From: Denitratisoma sp. DHT3
GTDB lineage: Bacteria; Pseudomonadota; Gammaproteobacteria; Burkholderiales; Rhodocyclaceae
Assembly: GCF_007833355.1 (NCBI RefSeq)
Contig: NZ_CP020914.1
Location: forward strand, 1,412,047-1,476,046
Reading direction: 5' to 3'
DNA length: 64,000 nt
Shown here in pieces: positions 24,205 through 32,886 of the stretch. The notes under the pieces were generated by a model. The model was given only the letters and a program-made list of their open reading frames with translations, was not told the origin of the DNA and searched no databases. The first letter of the stretch is position 1; every line of letters starts with the position of its first letter. The position numbers were made by a program, and so were the translations under genes.

Positions 24205-27200
24205 TCACGCGACTTCGGTTTCCGCTTCCATCGCGCCGGCATTGCCCTTGTCGAGATCGAGACTGGCATTGATCTCGCGTTGGCGCACCAGCAGTTGCGT
24301 CAATCGATCTTCCTTATCGAAGGGCTTGGATATCTCGCCTAGGATGTCGGCCAGGCGCTTTTCTGCCCGTGCCAGATCCTCATGGACTTCCGCCAGCCTG
24401 CCTTCCAGCGCATTGGCTACGTTTTCGATCACCCTGACCATCCCAATGGGATTATCGGAATGATGTGCCACGTAGGCTCGCCGCTTTTTCAGCAGAAAGC
24501 TCGGTCCATCGGCTGCCGCCGTCGGTATCGATACCGCCAGATCGAAGCCGGCAAACTGCCCGACGACGATCTCCCCCGCCGACGTTTTCCAGTTCCCGAT
24601 CTTCCGGGTTCTAGCTTTGGCTTCGACGTAATACCGGACAAGCACTTCGCCTGCTTCGGCACGTTCGACAAAATGCTGCCCGTCGATCACCATGCAAAAG
24701 CGTTGGCCACGCACATCCATCCGATCAGCAATGTCCGCTTCGATCGCCTCGATCCGTTGCCGGAGTTTCTCGATGCGACCGGGCAAGGTGGCCGACTCCC
24801 TCTGGTTTGACCATCGCTGGTTGTCCCATTGGGATTTGAGCAAGGACAGCTTGGCGACCTCGGCATCGATGCCAGCCTTTTCCATGACCAGCGGATTGCC
24901 CGACGCCAGTGCCTTCACTTCGGCATAGGACAGCGCCGCCAGTTCCACATCCTCCGCGCTACGCATCCCGGTATCCCCACGCATCACCTGGGCGATGAAA
25001 CGTGCCTTGGTTTCGAGGGTCTGCCAGATGTAGGCGTCGAACGATGCCTCTGTCACGTAACGGACGATACGCACTTCCTCATTCAGGTTGCCCTGACGAA
25101 TAATGCGTCCCTCCCGTTGCTCGACGTCGGACGGACGCCATGGCGCATCCAGATGATGCAATGCCGCCAGACGCGTCTGGATATTGGTGCCTACCCCCAT
25201 TTTCAGGGTGCTGCCCAACAGAACGCGAATCCGCCCTTCCCGCACGGCCTTGAACAACTCGGCCTTCGCGGTATCGCTCTCGAAGTCATGAATGAAGGCG
25301 ATTTCCGTTCCCGGAACCCCCATCTCCACGAGCTTCGCCCGTATGACGTGATAGACACTGAACCGTCCATCGTCCGTTGGCGTACTCAGATCACAAAACA
25401 CGGCCTGAGTGCCTCGGAATGCCGTCGTATCGCGCCAGATGCCATGAATCCGCTCGGCGCACAGGCTCACTTTCCCATCCGCTGCCTCCGGCTCACGAGG
25501 AGTCACCAGCCGCATGTCCAGCGCGGCCTTGCGGCCATCGTTGGTTACCGCCAGCATGTTGTCCTCGTTGGGCGACACCGTACCGTTGCGAATGGCTTCG
25601 GCACGTTCCACCAGCGTTGCCACAAACGCCTTCAGGGCCGCCGTGGGTTTCGCTGTCACCGTCTCCAAATGGAAACGCGGCACCGGTAGCTTCAACATGT
25701 CCGCCGTTCGAATGTCCGCCACTTCGCGGAACATCGTCATCAGCTCGGGCAGATTCACGAAGCGGGCGAACCGCGTGTTCATGCGGTATCCCCCGCCATC
25801 GGGCGACAACTCCAAGGCCGTCACCGACTCGCCGAAATTGCCCGCCCAGGTATCGAACTGCGCCACATGATTCCCCCGCAGCGTCGCGGGTTGCAGATAG
25901 CGTTGCATGGTCCACATCTCCGCCATCGAGTTCGATACCGGCGTTCCTGTTGCGAACACCACCCCCGACCGGCCACCATGCTTGTCCATCACATGCCGCG
26001 TCTTCACGAACATATCGAAGGCACGTTCCGAGTTGGCATTGGGCAGTCCTGCGACCCGTGCCATCTTTGTGAACCGGTAGAGGTTCTTGAAGTAGTGCGC
26101 CTCGTCGATGAACAGGAAATCGACGCCCAGTTCCTCGAAGGTGAGCATGTCATCCTTCTTCGACTTCGCCGCCAGCTTCTCCAACCGCGCGAGCCAGCTC
26201 TTCTTGGCCCGCTCCAGCTCCTTGACGATCCGATTCCCTCGCTTCTGTGATTTCGAGGCCCGAATGGCACACTCGATCTCATAGACACGCGCTTCGATGA
26301 ACGTGGTCATGGCCTCGTCGCTCATCTTGATCCTCTCGAAGGAGGCGTGGGTAATCAGCACGCCATCCCAATCCCCAGTGGCGATTCGTGACAACAATGT
26401 CCGGCGTTTGTCGCCGACCAGGTCGTCCTTGCTCGCCATCAGGATATTGGCCCCGGGATAGGCTCGCAAAAACTCCGCCGCAAACTGCTCCAGCATGTGG
26501 TTTGGCACCACATAGCACGGCTTGCTGGCCATTCCCAGACGCCTCAACTCCATACCGCCACAGATCATCGTCAGAGTTTTGCCAGCACCGACCACATGGG
26601 CCAGCAAGGTATTCACCCCGCCCGACACGATGCGCCAGATGGCGTCCTTCTGATGCCGATGAAGGTTGAACACTTCGGAGAAGCCCGGCAGAGCCAGGCC
26701 CGACCCATCAAACTCCCGCAAGCGCACAGAATTAAATTGGTCGTTGTACAGCCTGACCAAGCGCTCACAACGATTCGCATCGGCAAACACCCAGGCACCA
26801 AATGCTTCCTTGAGCGCCTGCTGCTTCTCACGTGCGGCAATGGTTTCCTCCGTGTTCACGAAGTACCGGTCTGTCACCGGATCGCGATCCCGAATCGTTG
26901 GCACCATCTGGTTCAGCGTCACGACAAACAACTCGCCTGCCGAGATACGTCCGGTACCGAAGGTTTGGGTCGATGCGACCGACCGTTCACCTTGCCAGGG
27001 CACATCGATGTTCCACGCCCCGGCTTCCGCACAGAACTCCACCGTGCATCCCTCGCACTCCAGCAACTGATCGAGGAATTCGGCATAGTCCCTCGCCGGT
27101 ATCCAGGTCGATCCGATCCGGGCATCGATTTCTCCCGGCCCCAGATCAGCAGGCACCACCGCTTTCAAGGCATCCACATTGCGAACAAATTCTCCGCCCG

Positions 27201-29205
27201 CTGCTTCTGCCATTTCCAGCTTGCTGCGCACGTTCCCGGCCAGGTAAGCATCCGCGGTTTCCCACTGCGATGTTTCCGGATTCAGGAAGATCAGACCGCG
27301 ATCCGCCATGTCCGGGAGGAACGCCGATGACGCCTGCCCAAGCAGGGATGCCATCAACGCAACATCCACACATCCCCGCTCATGCAGCGACACCAACAGG
27401 GCCTCTTCCGGCGTATTGCAGCGGTCGACCTTGCGGACGACCCCCACGGTCCGACGGAAGAACACATCGGCCTTTTCCGCCACGCCGCCCTCCGGATCGT
27501 AACTCTCCAGAGACAACAGCAATGGCAGGTCTGGGTCTCCCTTGAACGCCAGCTTGTTGGCCTTGGCATGCAGATAGCCATGCCGCGCCACAAAGCCGTC
27601 ATAGGCCATGTTGAGCATCATGCGGTAACTACCAAGACGGCTATCGTCATCCGTGAGATGCTGGACATGCAGCAATTTTCTCGCCGCATCACGAATCGCC
27701 ATCATGCCGACGATGCGCTTGGCAGCCGTTGCCGATACCGTTCCCTCGATGACCAGCAGCTCCTGGCCTTCCGAAACAGCCAAACGGCCATCGTCGGTGA
27801 GGCAGAATGCGCCCGGCTTCACGAACTCCGGCGCCGCGGCATGAATGTCGCGCTGCGGCTTGCCACTGGGCTGGGAATTTCTCTCCACCCGTGGGTGATG
27901 AACACCCTCTGGCAACCGCGCAATCCGTTCCCGTAAAGCAGTGCCGATATCGCCATCGAAAATGGCGGCATTCGACAAGCCATAGCCATTCGACTTCTGT
28001 CCCATGCGCCCGATCAGCATCTCCGGGTTCTGGACATACCAGTTCGAGACATACAAACGGCGGGAGCCATCGCACATCGCATAGGGCGCTTCGACCACGC
28101 TGATCCAGTCGTCGGTGGCCTTTTCGCCTGCCCCCAACTTCTGGAGAAAGACGATGTCGGTCGTGACGTCGGTATTTGCGATCTGCGAAAACGTCCCGGA
28201 CGGCAGACGGATCGCCCCCAGCAGCTTTGCCTGCGAAGCCATATGGCGCCGCGCCCGGTCTTCCCACTTGTCCAACGTTCCGGCCGACGTGATGAACGCC
28301 ACCAGACCACCCGGACGGGTCACTTCCAGGGCTCGCCCGAAGAAGTAATCGTGGATCAGGAAGTTTGCATAAGGCACGTTCCGATCGTCCGGCACCTGAT
28401 AGTTCCCGAACGGAACATTCGAGATCACCAGATCGAACCAGTCTTTGGGCAATCGCGCCTTCTCGAAGCCCACCGTCAAGGTACGAACCCCGTGTTGCCC
28501 ATACAGGCGCGACAGCATCCGTGACGACAGACGGTCGATTTCGATGGCCGTGATTTCCGATACTTCGGCCAGTTCCTTTGGCATGGCACCGATGAAATAC
28601 CCGGTACCTGCCGAGGGATCGAGGACGCGACCGCCCCGAAATCCGAGTCGGCGCACCGCCTCCCAGATAGCATCGATCACGAACACTGCCGTGTAATGGG
28701 CATTGACCACACTCCCCTTGGCGCTCGTGTAATCCTCGCCCAACAGGTCCGGCAATGACTCGGCTCTCGCCCGCCACGCTGGATCGTCCTGCTCAGGATT
28801 GAATGCTTTGGGAAGCCCGCCCCACCCCGTATAACGATTGAGAACGGATCGCTCTTCGTCAGTCGGGAATCGGTTTTCGGCATCCAGCAACGACAACACT
28901 GCGATCGCCGCCAGATTCGCCTCGAACTTCCCGACCTCCCCACGCAACATCGCATGCGGAGAGCCATCCAGCGCGGGCCATACCGATCGGATAGGCTTGA
29001 GTGCCGGAACGTCGGCCGCCACCTCGATAACCCGTTCTGCGATGTCGCCCGAACTTCCCTCGTCGATGACCGGAACGGCGTCATGTACTTCGTTGACTAA
29101 GGGAAAGGCGATAATTTCCGCCGTGCTTCTTGCCTCCGACAATGGATCGTCCGGGGCAAATCCGGGAAGCCACATAGTGACCTCCGCAAGTTTCTTGAGT
29201 TTCAT
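24205..29205 (-). CDS. Giant N6-adenine methylase / SNF2-type helicase fusion
   Basis: 1666 residues from the ATG at 29205 (CAGGAG upstream). The N-terminal third is a class I methyltransferase with motif I (VLDPSAGTGYFIGAMP) and motif IV NVPFG in place of the common NPPF/Y. The middle third is a superfamily 2 helicase: LAHVVGAGKTLTMICGG (Walker A), FLFIDEAHYFKN (DEAH box), FATGTPVSNSMAEM (motif III) and, near residue 1420, QREGRIIRQGN (motif VI). A long C-terminal coiled-coil follows. Similar 'DEAD/DEAH helicase-methylase' giants are frequent on plasmids and ICEs and are thought to protect or remodel incoming DNA; the function is not established. Confidence 0.88.
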   Translation of the reverse strand: MKLKKLAEVTMWLPGFAPDDPLSEARSTAEIIAFPLVNEVHDAVPVIDEGSSGDIAERVIEVAADVPALKPIRSVWPALDGSPHAMLRGEVGKFEANLAAIAVLSLLDAENRFPTDEERSVLNRYTGWGGLPKAFNPEQDDPAWRARAESLPDLLGEDYTSAKGSVVNAHYTAVFVIDAIWEAVRRLGFRGGRVLDPSAGTGYFIGAMPKELAEVSEITAIEIDRLSSRMLSRLYGQHGVRTLTVGFEKARLPKDWFDLVISNVPFGNYQVPDDRNVPYANFLIHDYFFGRALEVTRPGGLVAFITSAGTLDKWEDRARRHMASQAKLLGAIRLPSGTFSQIANTDVTTDIVFLQKLGAGEKATDDWISVVEAPYAMCDGSRRLYVSNWYVQNPEMLIGRMGQKSNGYGLSNAAIFDGDIGTALRERIARLPEGVHHPRVERNSQPSGKPQRDIHAAAPEFVKPGAFCLTDDGRLAVSEGQELLVIEGTVSATAAKRIVGMMAIRDAARKLLHVQHLTDDDSRLGSYRMMLNMAYDGFVARHGYLHAKANKLAFKGDPDLPLLLSLESYDPEGGVAEKADVFFRRTVGVVRKVDRCNTPEEALLVSLHERGCVDVALMASLLGQASSAFLPDMADRGLIFLNPETSQWETADAYLAGNVRSKLEMAEAAGGEFVRNVDALKAVVPADLGPGEIDARIGSTWIPARDYAEFLDQLLECEGCTVEFCAEAGAWNIDVPWQGERSVASTQTFGTGRISAGELFVVTLNQMVPTIRDRDPVTDRYFVNTEETIAAREKQQALKEAFGAWVFADANRCERLVRLYNDQFNSVRLREFDGSGLALPGFSEVFNLHRHQKDAIWRIVSGGVNTLLAHVVGAGKTLTMICGGMELRRLGMASKPCYVVPNHMLEQFAAEFLRAYPGANILMASKDDLVGDKRRTLLSRIATGDWDGVLITHASFERIKMSDEAMTTFIEARVYEIECAIRASKSQKRGNRIVKELERAKKSWLARLEKLAAKSKKDDMLTFEELGVDFLFIDEAHYFKNLYRFTKMARVAGLPNANSERAFDMFVKTRHVMDKHGGRSGVVFATGTPVSNSMAEMWTMQRYLQPATLRGNHVAQFDTWAGNFGESVTALELSPDGGGYRMNTRFARFVNLPELMTMFREVADIRTADMLKLPVPRFHLETVTAKPTAALKAFVATLVERAEAIRNGTVSPNEDNMLAVTNDGRKAALDMRLVTPREPEAADGKVSLCAERIHGIWRDTTAFRGTQAVFCDLSTPTDDGRFSVYHVIRAKLVEMGVPGTEIAFIHDFESDTAKAELFKAVREGRIRVLLGSTLKMGVGTNIQTRLAALHHLDAPWRPSDVEQREGRIIRQGNLNEEVRIVRYVTEASFDAYIWQTLETKARFIAQVMRGDTGMRSAEDVELAALSYAEVKALASGNPLVMEKAGIDAEVAKLSLLKSQWDNQRWSNQRESATLPGRIEKLRQRIEAIEADIADRMDVRGQRFCMVIDGQHFVERAEAGEVLVRYYVEAKARTRKIGNWKTSAGEIVVGQFAGFDLAVSIPTAAADGPSFLLKKRRAYVAHHSDNPIGMVRVIENVANALEGRLAEVHEDLARAEKRLADILGEISKPFDKEDRLTQLLVRQREINASLDLDKGNAGAMEAETEVA

Positions 29206-29268
29206 GCGGTTCTCCTGAAAAGCCGGAGACACGCTCCCCCTCCGGGGTGTGTCCCCGGAAGGGTTGAG
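29206..29268 (-). ncRNA. radC-motif-like RNA leader, copy 4 (upstream of methylase-helicase)
   Basis: P1 is CCCTTCCGGGG; P2 arms are GACAC/GTGTC around CCCC-GGAG-GGGG. Here the ribosome-binding segment is GGAGAACCGC and the P2-side segment has changed to GCGTGTCTCC, still complementary at 8 of 10 positions, a sign of covariation. Confidence 0.8.
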
Positions 29269-29337
29269 AAACTTTGGTGGATCGGATGTCGAAGGCGCGA
29301 GCCCTGACAACCGACCGGGTGATGCAAAGACGACTGT

Positions 29338-29913
29338 CTACATTTCGCCACGCCCGCCAACTTCGATCTTTCGCCACAGGGACTTGGAATCACTCAGCCA
29401 GTGATAGCGAACGAAGGCCGACAAATCGGCGTCATCGTCGATGGAAAGGATGAAGCGCTCGATACCGTCCCCGCTGCCGTTGAGCGCCAGACCGGTCCGG
29501 TTTTCGCGGAACTTGGCCAGACACTCGGCGTCGTAGCGGTCACGCATCTTCTGCGTGTCGATATCGATACAGAGCGAGACCCGGACACCCCGGTTTCTGG
29601 CTTCCTCCAATGAGACGGCGTCCGCCACCACCCGCCGCAGGCGAGCGATATAGGCTTCCGGCTTCATCCAGCGACCGTGTGGCTTGAGCGATCCGCCTTC
29701 GCAGGCGGCCGCAAACTCCACGACGGTTTGCATGACCTGCCAGGACATGCCGAGGGCCATGCAGGACCACCGACGCGGACGCTTGCCGTCCTGCCGATAG
29801 ACATTGTTGTCACCCCCCAGCGAAGCCAGAATGAAATGGTCTTCGTAGGCGGATTCGATACGTTCCTTGGGCAGACGAATTGCCACCCAGTCATACTCGA
29901 TGCGATACGACAT
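29338..29913 (-). CDS. Hypothetical protein, 191 residues
   Basis: The ATG at 29913 follows GGAGGCATCAC and a structured leader. The protein is acidic and soluble, with no clear membrane segment: it starts SYRIEYDWVAIRLPKERI and has the central segment RRWSCMALGMSWQVMQTVVE and a C-terminal RFILSIDDDADLSAFVRYHW. I do not recognise a family. It follows the PRTRC genes and precedes the helicase, each with its own leader copy. Confidence 0.7.
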   Translation of the reverse strand: MSYRIEYDWVAIRLPKERIESAYEDHFILASLGGDNNVYRQDGKRPRRWSCMALGMSWQVMQTVVEFAAACEGGSLKPHGRWMKPEAYIARLRRVVADAVSLEEARNRGVRVSLCIDIDTQKMRDRYDAECLAKFRENRTGLALNGSGDGIERFILSIDDDADLSAFVRYHWLSDSKSLWRKIEVGGRGEM

Positions 29914-29980
29914 GTGATGCCTCCAGAATTGAATGCCGGAGACACCTATCCCTTCCGGGCGATGTCCCCGGACGGGTGAT
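29914..29980 (-). ncRNA. radC-motif-like RNA leader, copy 5
   Basis: P1 is CCCGTCCGGGG; P2 arms GACATC/GGTGTC. GGTGTCTCC pairs with GGAGGCATC at the ribosome-binding site at 9 of 9 positions counting G-U, so P2 and the ribosome-binding-site helix are mutually exclusive. This is the clearest example of the switch. Confidence 0.82.
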
Positions 29981-30000
29981 GGCCGTGAGGCCGAATGGAT

Positions 30001-30360
30001 TTACAACTGCTCGGCCTTGGCTTGCGAACACAGGTAGAGCAGACAGCTCGAATTGCGCGGCCCCCACCAGCGATGCCAGCGGACCTGTACTTTGGCTTTC
30101 TGCTCCGCCGGCAAACCGAAATAGGTCTGCCGGGCGATTCGCCACCATTTGGCGGTGAATTGGCGCCGTTCGACCTCGACGACGTCTGCACGCTGCGCAC
30201 GGCGGGACATGACTTCATCCACCGATGGCTGCAATGCCGCGACCTGATCCGCGAAAAGCGGTAAGGCCTCGCGTTCTGCCTTCTGCTTGCGCAAAACGGC
30301 GGAGCGTTTTCTCGGGGTATCCCGAAAACCTTCATAGCGGGGATAGTGATCGAACATCAT
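30001..30360 (-). CDS. Hypothetical basic protein, 119 residues
   Basis: The ATG at 30360 overlaps the stop of a 19-codon upstream ORF (ATGA), so translation is probably coupled to it. The protein starts MMFDHYPRYEGFRDTPRKRS and is basic and Trp-rich towards the C-terminus (TAKWWRIARQTYFGLP, VRWHRWWGPRNSSCLLYL). I know no family. The longer open frame above the start runs through the leader peptide and RNA element and is rejected. Confidence 0.6.
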   Translation of the reverse strand: MMFDHYPRYEGFRDTPRKRSAVLRKQKAEREALPLFADQVAALQPSVDEVMSRRAQRADVVEVERRQFTAKWWRIARQTYFGLPAEQKAKVQVRWHRWWGPRNSSCLLYLCSQAKAEQL

Positions 30361-30416
30361 GACCATCCCCTGGCCACGCGAATCGCTTCGCGCAGCATTC
30401 GTACATCGTGCTTCAT
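30357..30416 (-). CDS. 19-residue leader peptide MKHDVRMLREAIRVARGWS
   Basis: A short ORF with a strong ribosome-binding site (GGAGGCACC) directly after RNA leader copy 6. Its TGA overlaps the ATG of the 119-residue gene. Its place, where every other leader copy has a full gene start, suggests that it is translated and passes ribosomes on to the next gene. Alternatively the peptide itself could be functional. Confidence 0.55.
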   Translation of the reverse strand: MKHDVRMLREAIRVARGWS

Positions 30417-30540
30417 GGTGCCTCCAGTAAAAAATCGGGAGGCAGCGACCCTGTCGGGAGCGAGCCCCCACAGGGTTGAGAAATGCTGTTTGTTTCCAGC
30501 GGCCAGCTACCGCCTTTCAGTCGTTCCCCTATGGGAACGG
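30417..30540 (-). ncRNA. radC-motif-like RNA leader, copy 6, long form
   Basis: H1 is CGTTCCC-ATAG-GGGAACG (30522-30539); H2 is GCGG-TAGCTGG-CCGC (30499-30513); then AAACAAACAGCATTT, P1 and P2. GCTGCCTCC can pair with GGAGGCACC at 8 of 9 positions. Confidence 0.8.
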
Positions 30541-30592
30541 CCAAACTCGGGTTTTCCACAGCGGGCTACAGTAATGCGCAACCCGTTCCGGA

Positions 30593-30630
30593 AAGCCCGG
30601 CACACGCAACTGCGCGTGCACCGGAAAAAT
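30593..30630 (-). terminator. Terminator after the PRTRC ThiF gene
   Basis: On the minus strand CCGGTGCACGCGC, a short loop, GCGTGTGCCGGGC, then TTTC. It lies directly after the ThiF stop and just before the long-form leader copy 6. Confidence 0.7.
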
Positions 30631-30640
30631 GATCCAGCCA

Positions 30641-31447
30641 TCAGTTCCCTTGAGCCTTGCGCTTACGGCTGCGCGCAGGCTTGGGATAACCGAAACGGGA
30701 CCATGCCGCCGGATCGACGGGAAGCGGTGTCGTCCGGGCATTTTTGAGATTCACGAAAACACCGTGATAGGCGATCTGGCCGTAGCGGAACAACTCCCAC
30801 AGCAGATTCAGCGCATACATCGAGACCCCGCGATTGACGAATAGCGACTGCTTGTCGAGGGCATCGGCCAGCGAGCAGGACGGCGTGTCATCTTCGGCTT
30901 CCTGCGACTCATCGACGATCTCCGGGAGAAGATCGCCGGCATGAGGCAGCCGGTTCGCATCGGGCTTGGCCCAACGCGCCGGTACGACACCGAGAATGAC
31001 CTGACCATCATGCAAGCGGTTGCCCATGTCGAGCCAGTACCCGCCGCCAGCGCGTCCCACCGATTCCAGGATCGCTTTGCGCGCCAGACGATTGTCCACA
31101 CAACCAATCGCCAGATCGGTGCGCAAACTCTCGCCCGCGGTGAGACGCCGTATCTGCGCCTTCCAGCCGGTGCCCATCGCCATGTTGATGCGATTGACGA
31201 GTACCGATGCCTTGGAGAGCCCCACGTCGGACGGATAAAACATCTGCCGCCCGACATTGGCTTCCGACACCTGGTCGGCGTCCACAACGGTCACATCCAG
31301 TCCCCCGGGGTGACCCAAGGCAAGCATGGCCGTATGCAGCTGGGCCAGTCCCATCAACATCTGGGAACCCGACCCGCCGGCCCCGATGACGGTGACGCGT
31401 ACCTCCCGCGTGAGCAGTTCAGGCACAAGATGATGGATAGCCATCAT
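30641..31447 (-). CDS. PRTRC system ThiF (E1-like adenylating enzyme)
   Basis: 268 residues; the ATG at 31447 is followed at once by a second ATG that is better spaced from GGAGGG. The nucleotide-binding motif VTVIGAGGSGSQML, then VVDADQVSEANVGRQMFYP with the Asp/Asn/Arg/Gln set of E1 enzymes, and LAIGCVDNRLARK, identify a ThiF/MoeB/E1-like fold. In the PRTRC cassette it is the E1-like partner of the ubiquitin-like protein C. The C-terminal tail is basic. Confidence 0.9.
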   Translation of the reverse strand: MMAIHHLVPELLTREVRVTVIGAGGSGSQMLMGLAQLHTAMLALGHPGGLDVTVVDADQVSEANVGRQMFYPSDVGLSKASVLVNRINMAMGTGWKAQIRRLTAGESLRTDLAIGCVDNRLARKAILESVGRAGGGYWLDMGNRLHDGQVILGVVPARWAKPDANRLPHAGDLLPEIVDESQEAEDDTPSCSLADALDKQSLFVNRGVSMYALNLLWELFRYGQIAYHGVFVNLKNARTTPLPVDPAAWSRFGYPKPARSRKRKAQGN

Positions 31448-32072
31448 TCCCTCCTGTCTGGCCGCTCAGGCCGGTCTCATCGAATGCCAGCGGCAAGAAC
31501 AGCCCGTTGGCGCATAAACGAAACGCCGTCGAACATTGCCCGCGATCGCAGTTGCCGATCACGCCAGCAATCTTGAACTCCCCGCGATCATCCCGATCGT
31601 CCTGCGTCGAGAAGAAGGCCGAGAGGCGACCATGGGAATGCAGGTCGACCACCAGATGCTCGTCGTCGTCGAGGAGCGGCCGGCAATAACGTACATGCGT
31701 GCATCCCGTCGATTCTTCCGTCGGAAACACCAGACGCATCTCGCCGGAAACGGCATTCCACACGACCCAACCCACACACTCTTCCGGGCAGCGATCAAGC
31801 GCGAACCGGTAGAACTCGATGACCAGATGGCGAGGAATCTTGCCAAAGGTCAGGGAGAGCTCACGGCCCACCCAGCCATACGGCATGGGGACGCTTTTCT
31901 GGCAGACCAGCGGCACCCGCAGGTACATCCAGGGACGCCGTGCTTCGAGCCAGAGTCCGTCACCGGTCACCAGAAAGCGATGACCATTCTCGGCCAGGGG
32001 CGTGAATCCACCATAGCGCGGTACCGTCACGACAGGCGCCGAGTGTTGCAAGGCGACATCTCTCGCGTCCAT
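31419..32072 (-). CDS. PRTRC system protein A (JAB/JAMM-domain)
   Basis: 217 residues from the ATG at 32072, which overlaps the protein B stop and has GGAG 7 bases upstream. Near residue 145 the sequence DLHSHGRLSAFFSTQDD contains a complete JAMM motif, H-x-H-x7-S-x2-D, so it should be a zinc metalloprotease of the deubiquitinase/RadC fold. In PRTRC it is the likely isopeptidase or processing enzyme for ubiquitin-like protein C. It overlaps the ThiF start by 29 bases. Confidence 0.88.
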   Translation of the reverse strand: MDARDVALQHSAPVVTVPRYGGFTPLAENGHRFLVTGDGLWLEARRPWMYLRVPLVCQKSVPMPYGWVGRELSLTFGKIPRHLVIEFYRFALDRCPEECVGWVVWNAVSGEMRLVFPTEESTGCTHVRYCRPLLDDDEHLVVDLHSHGRLSAFFSTQDDRDDRGEFKIAGVIGNCDRGQCSTAFRLCANGLFLPLAFDETGLSGQTGGNDGYPSSCA

Positions 32073-32809
32073 CACGCATCTCCTTCCAGCACCGCGGCCT
32101 CAAATGCTTGCCGTAGCGTCCAACCCGTCGGAACGAGCGTGCGCGTTGGAAAGCGACTCAGGCGAGCGTCCAGCAGATCCCGCCACAAGGCAAACGGACC
32201 GGCCCGGTAACGGGTCAGCCCCCTTGGGGTATGGATGTTCGGATGCGTGAAGTAGGACCGGAAGAAGGCTTCCTCCCAGGCTAGGTGGTTATGTGCCTGA
32301 TCGCCTTTCGGCAAGCGGGCACTGCCGACACAGATCGTGCCGTTTTGCCAGACGTTGAAGAATGGCGCAACAAACAGCGGTGTGTCGGCATCGGGACGTT
32401 GCCGCCCCTTGAACGCAAACACCTTCCATGCCTTCGTGGTCACTACGAACACCAGCCCCGGACAGGGAACCCGTGAGGTTCGCGCACCGAGTTCCTTGCA
32501 GTCGAACCAGACCTGTCTGTCCTGTGGATCGCAGTACCAGACGAAGAAACCCGATCCTTCCGCGAGCACATGCGCCGGCTTGATGGCCGGCTTGAGCATC
32601 GTTTCCGGATCGAGAATCCGCATCAGCGCCATGAGTCCCGCCTTGCTGGCCGGAACCCCTGCTTGAATCACCGGACGATTGCCATCGTCCGATCCCACAT
32701 CATGAATCGACACGAACGCCGGCTTGCGTTGCGCATCCTGATAGACCAGGACGGCATGGGTCAGCCGGTACGACTGTTCGCTGGAAAACGTACTGACATT
32801 GATCGCCAT
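32072..32809 (-). CDS. PRTRC system protein B (E2-like)
   Basis: 245 residues from the ATG at 32809, which follows AAGGAGGTCGCG. The segment PFFNVWQNGTICVGSARLP has the form of the E2 flap and catalytic-cysteine region (N...NGxIC), supporting an E2-like fold with Cys in GTICVGS. The rest matches the PRTRC_B family (LTHAVLVYQ near the N-terminus). It would receive ubiquitin-like protein C from ThiF. No target is known. Confidence 0.85.
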   Translation of the reverse strand: MAINVSTFSSEQSYRLTHAVLVYQDAQRKPAFVSIHDVGSDDGNRPVIQAGVPASKAGLMALMRILDPETMLKPAIKPAHVLAEGSGFFVWYCDPQDRQVWFDCKELGARTSRVPCPGLVFVVTTKAWKVFAFKGRQRPDADTPLFVAPFFNVWQNGTICVGSARLPKGDQAHNHLAWEEAFFRSYFTHPNIHTPRGLTRYRAGPFALWRDLLDARLSRFPTRTLVPTGWTLRQAFEAAVLEGDA

Positions 32810-32880
32810 CGCGACCTCCTTGTTGAAATGGTGCAGGCGTGTCGAGCCCGGCGGGCAGGACATCACCCGCTCCGGGTTAA
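32810..32880 (-). ncRNA. radC-motif-like RNA leader, copy 7 (upstream of PRTRC B)
   Basis: P1 is CCCGGAGCGGG; P2 has arms TGTC/GACA around GCCC-GCC-GGGC. Pairing of CGAC..CCT with the AAGGAGGTCG ribosome-binding site is possible but interrupted. Confidence 0.65.
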
Positions 32881-32886
32881 TGGAAC

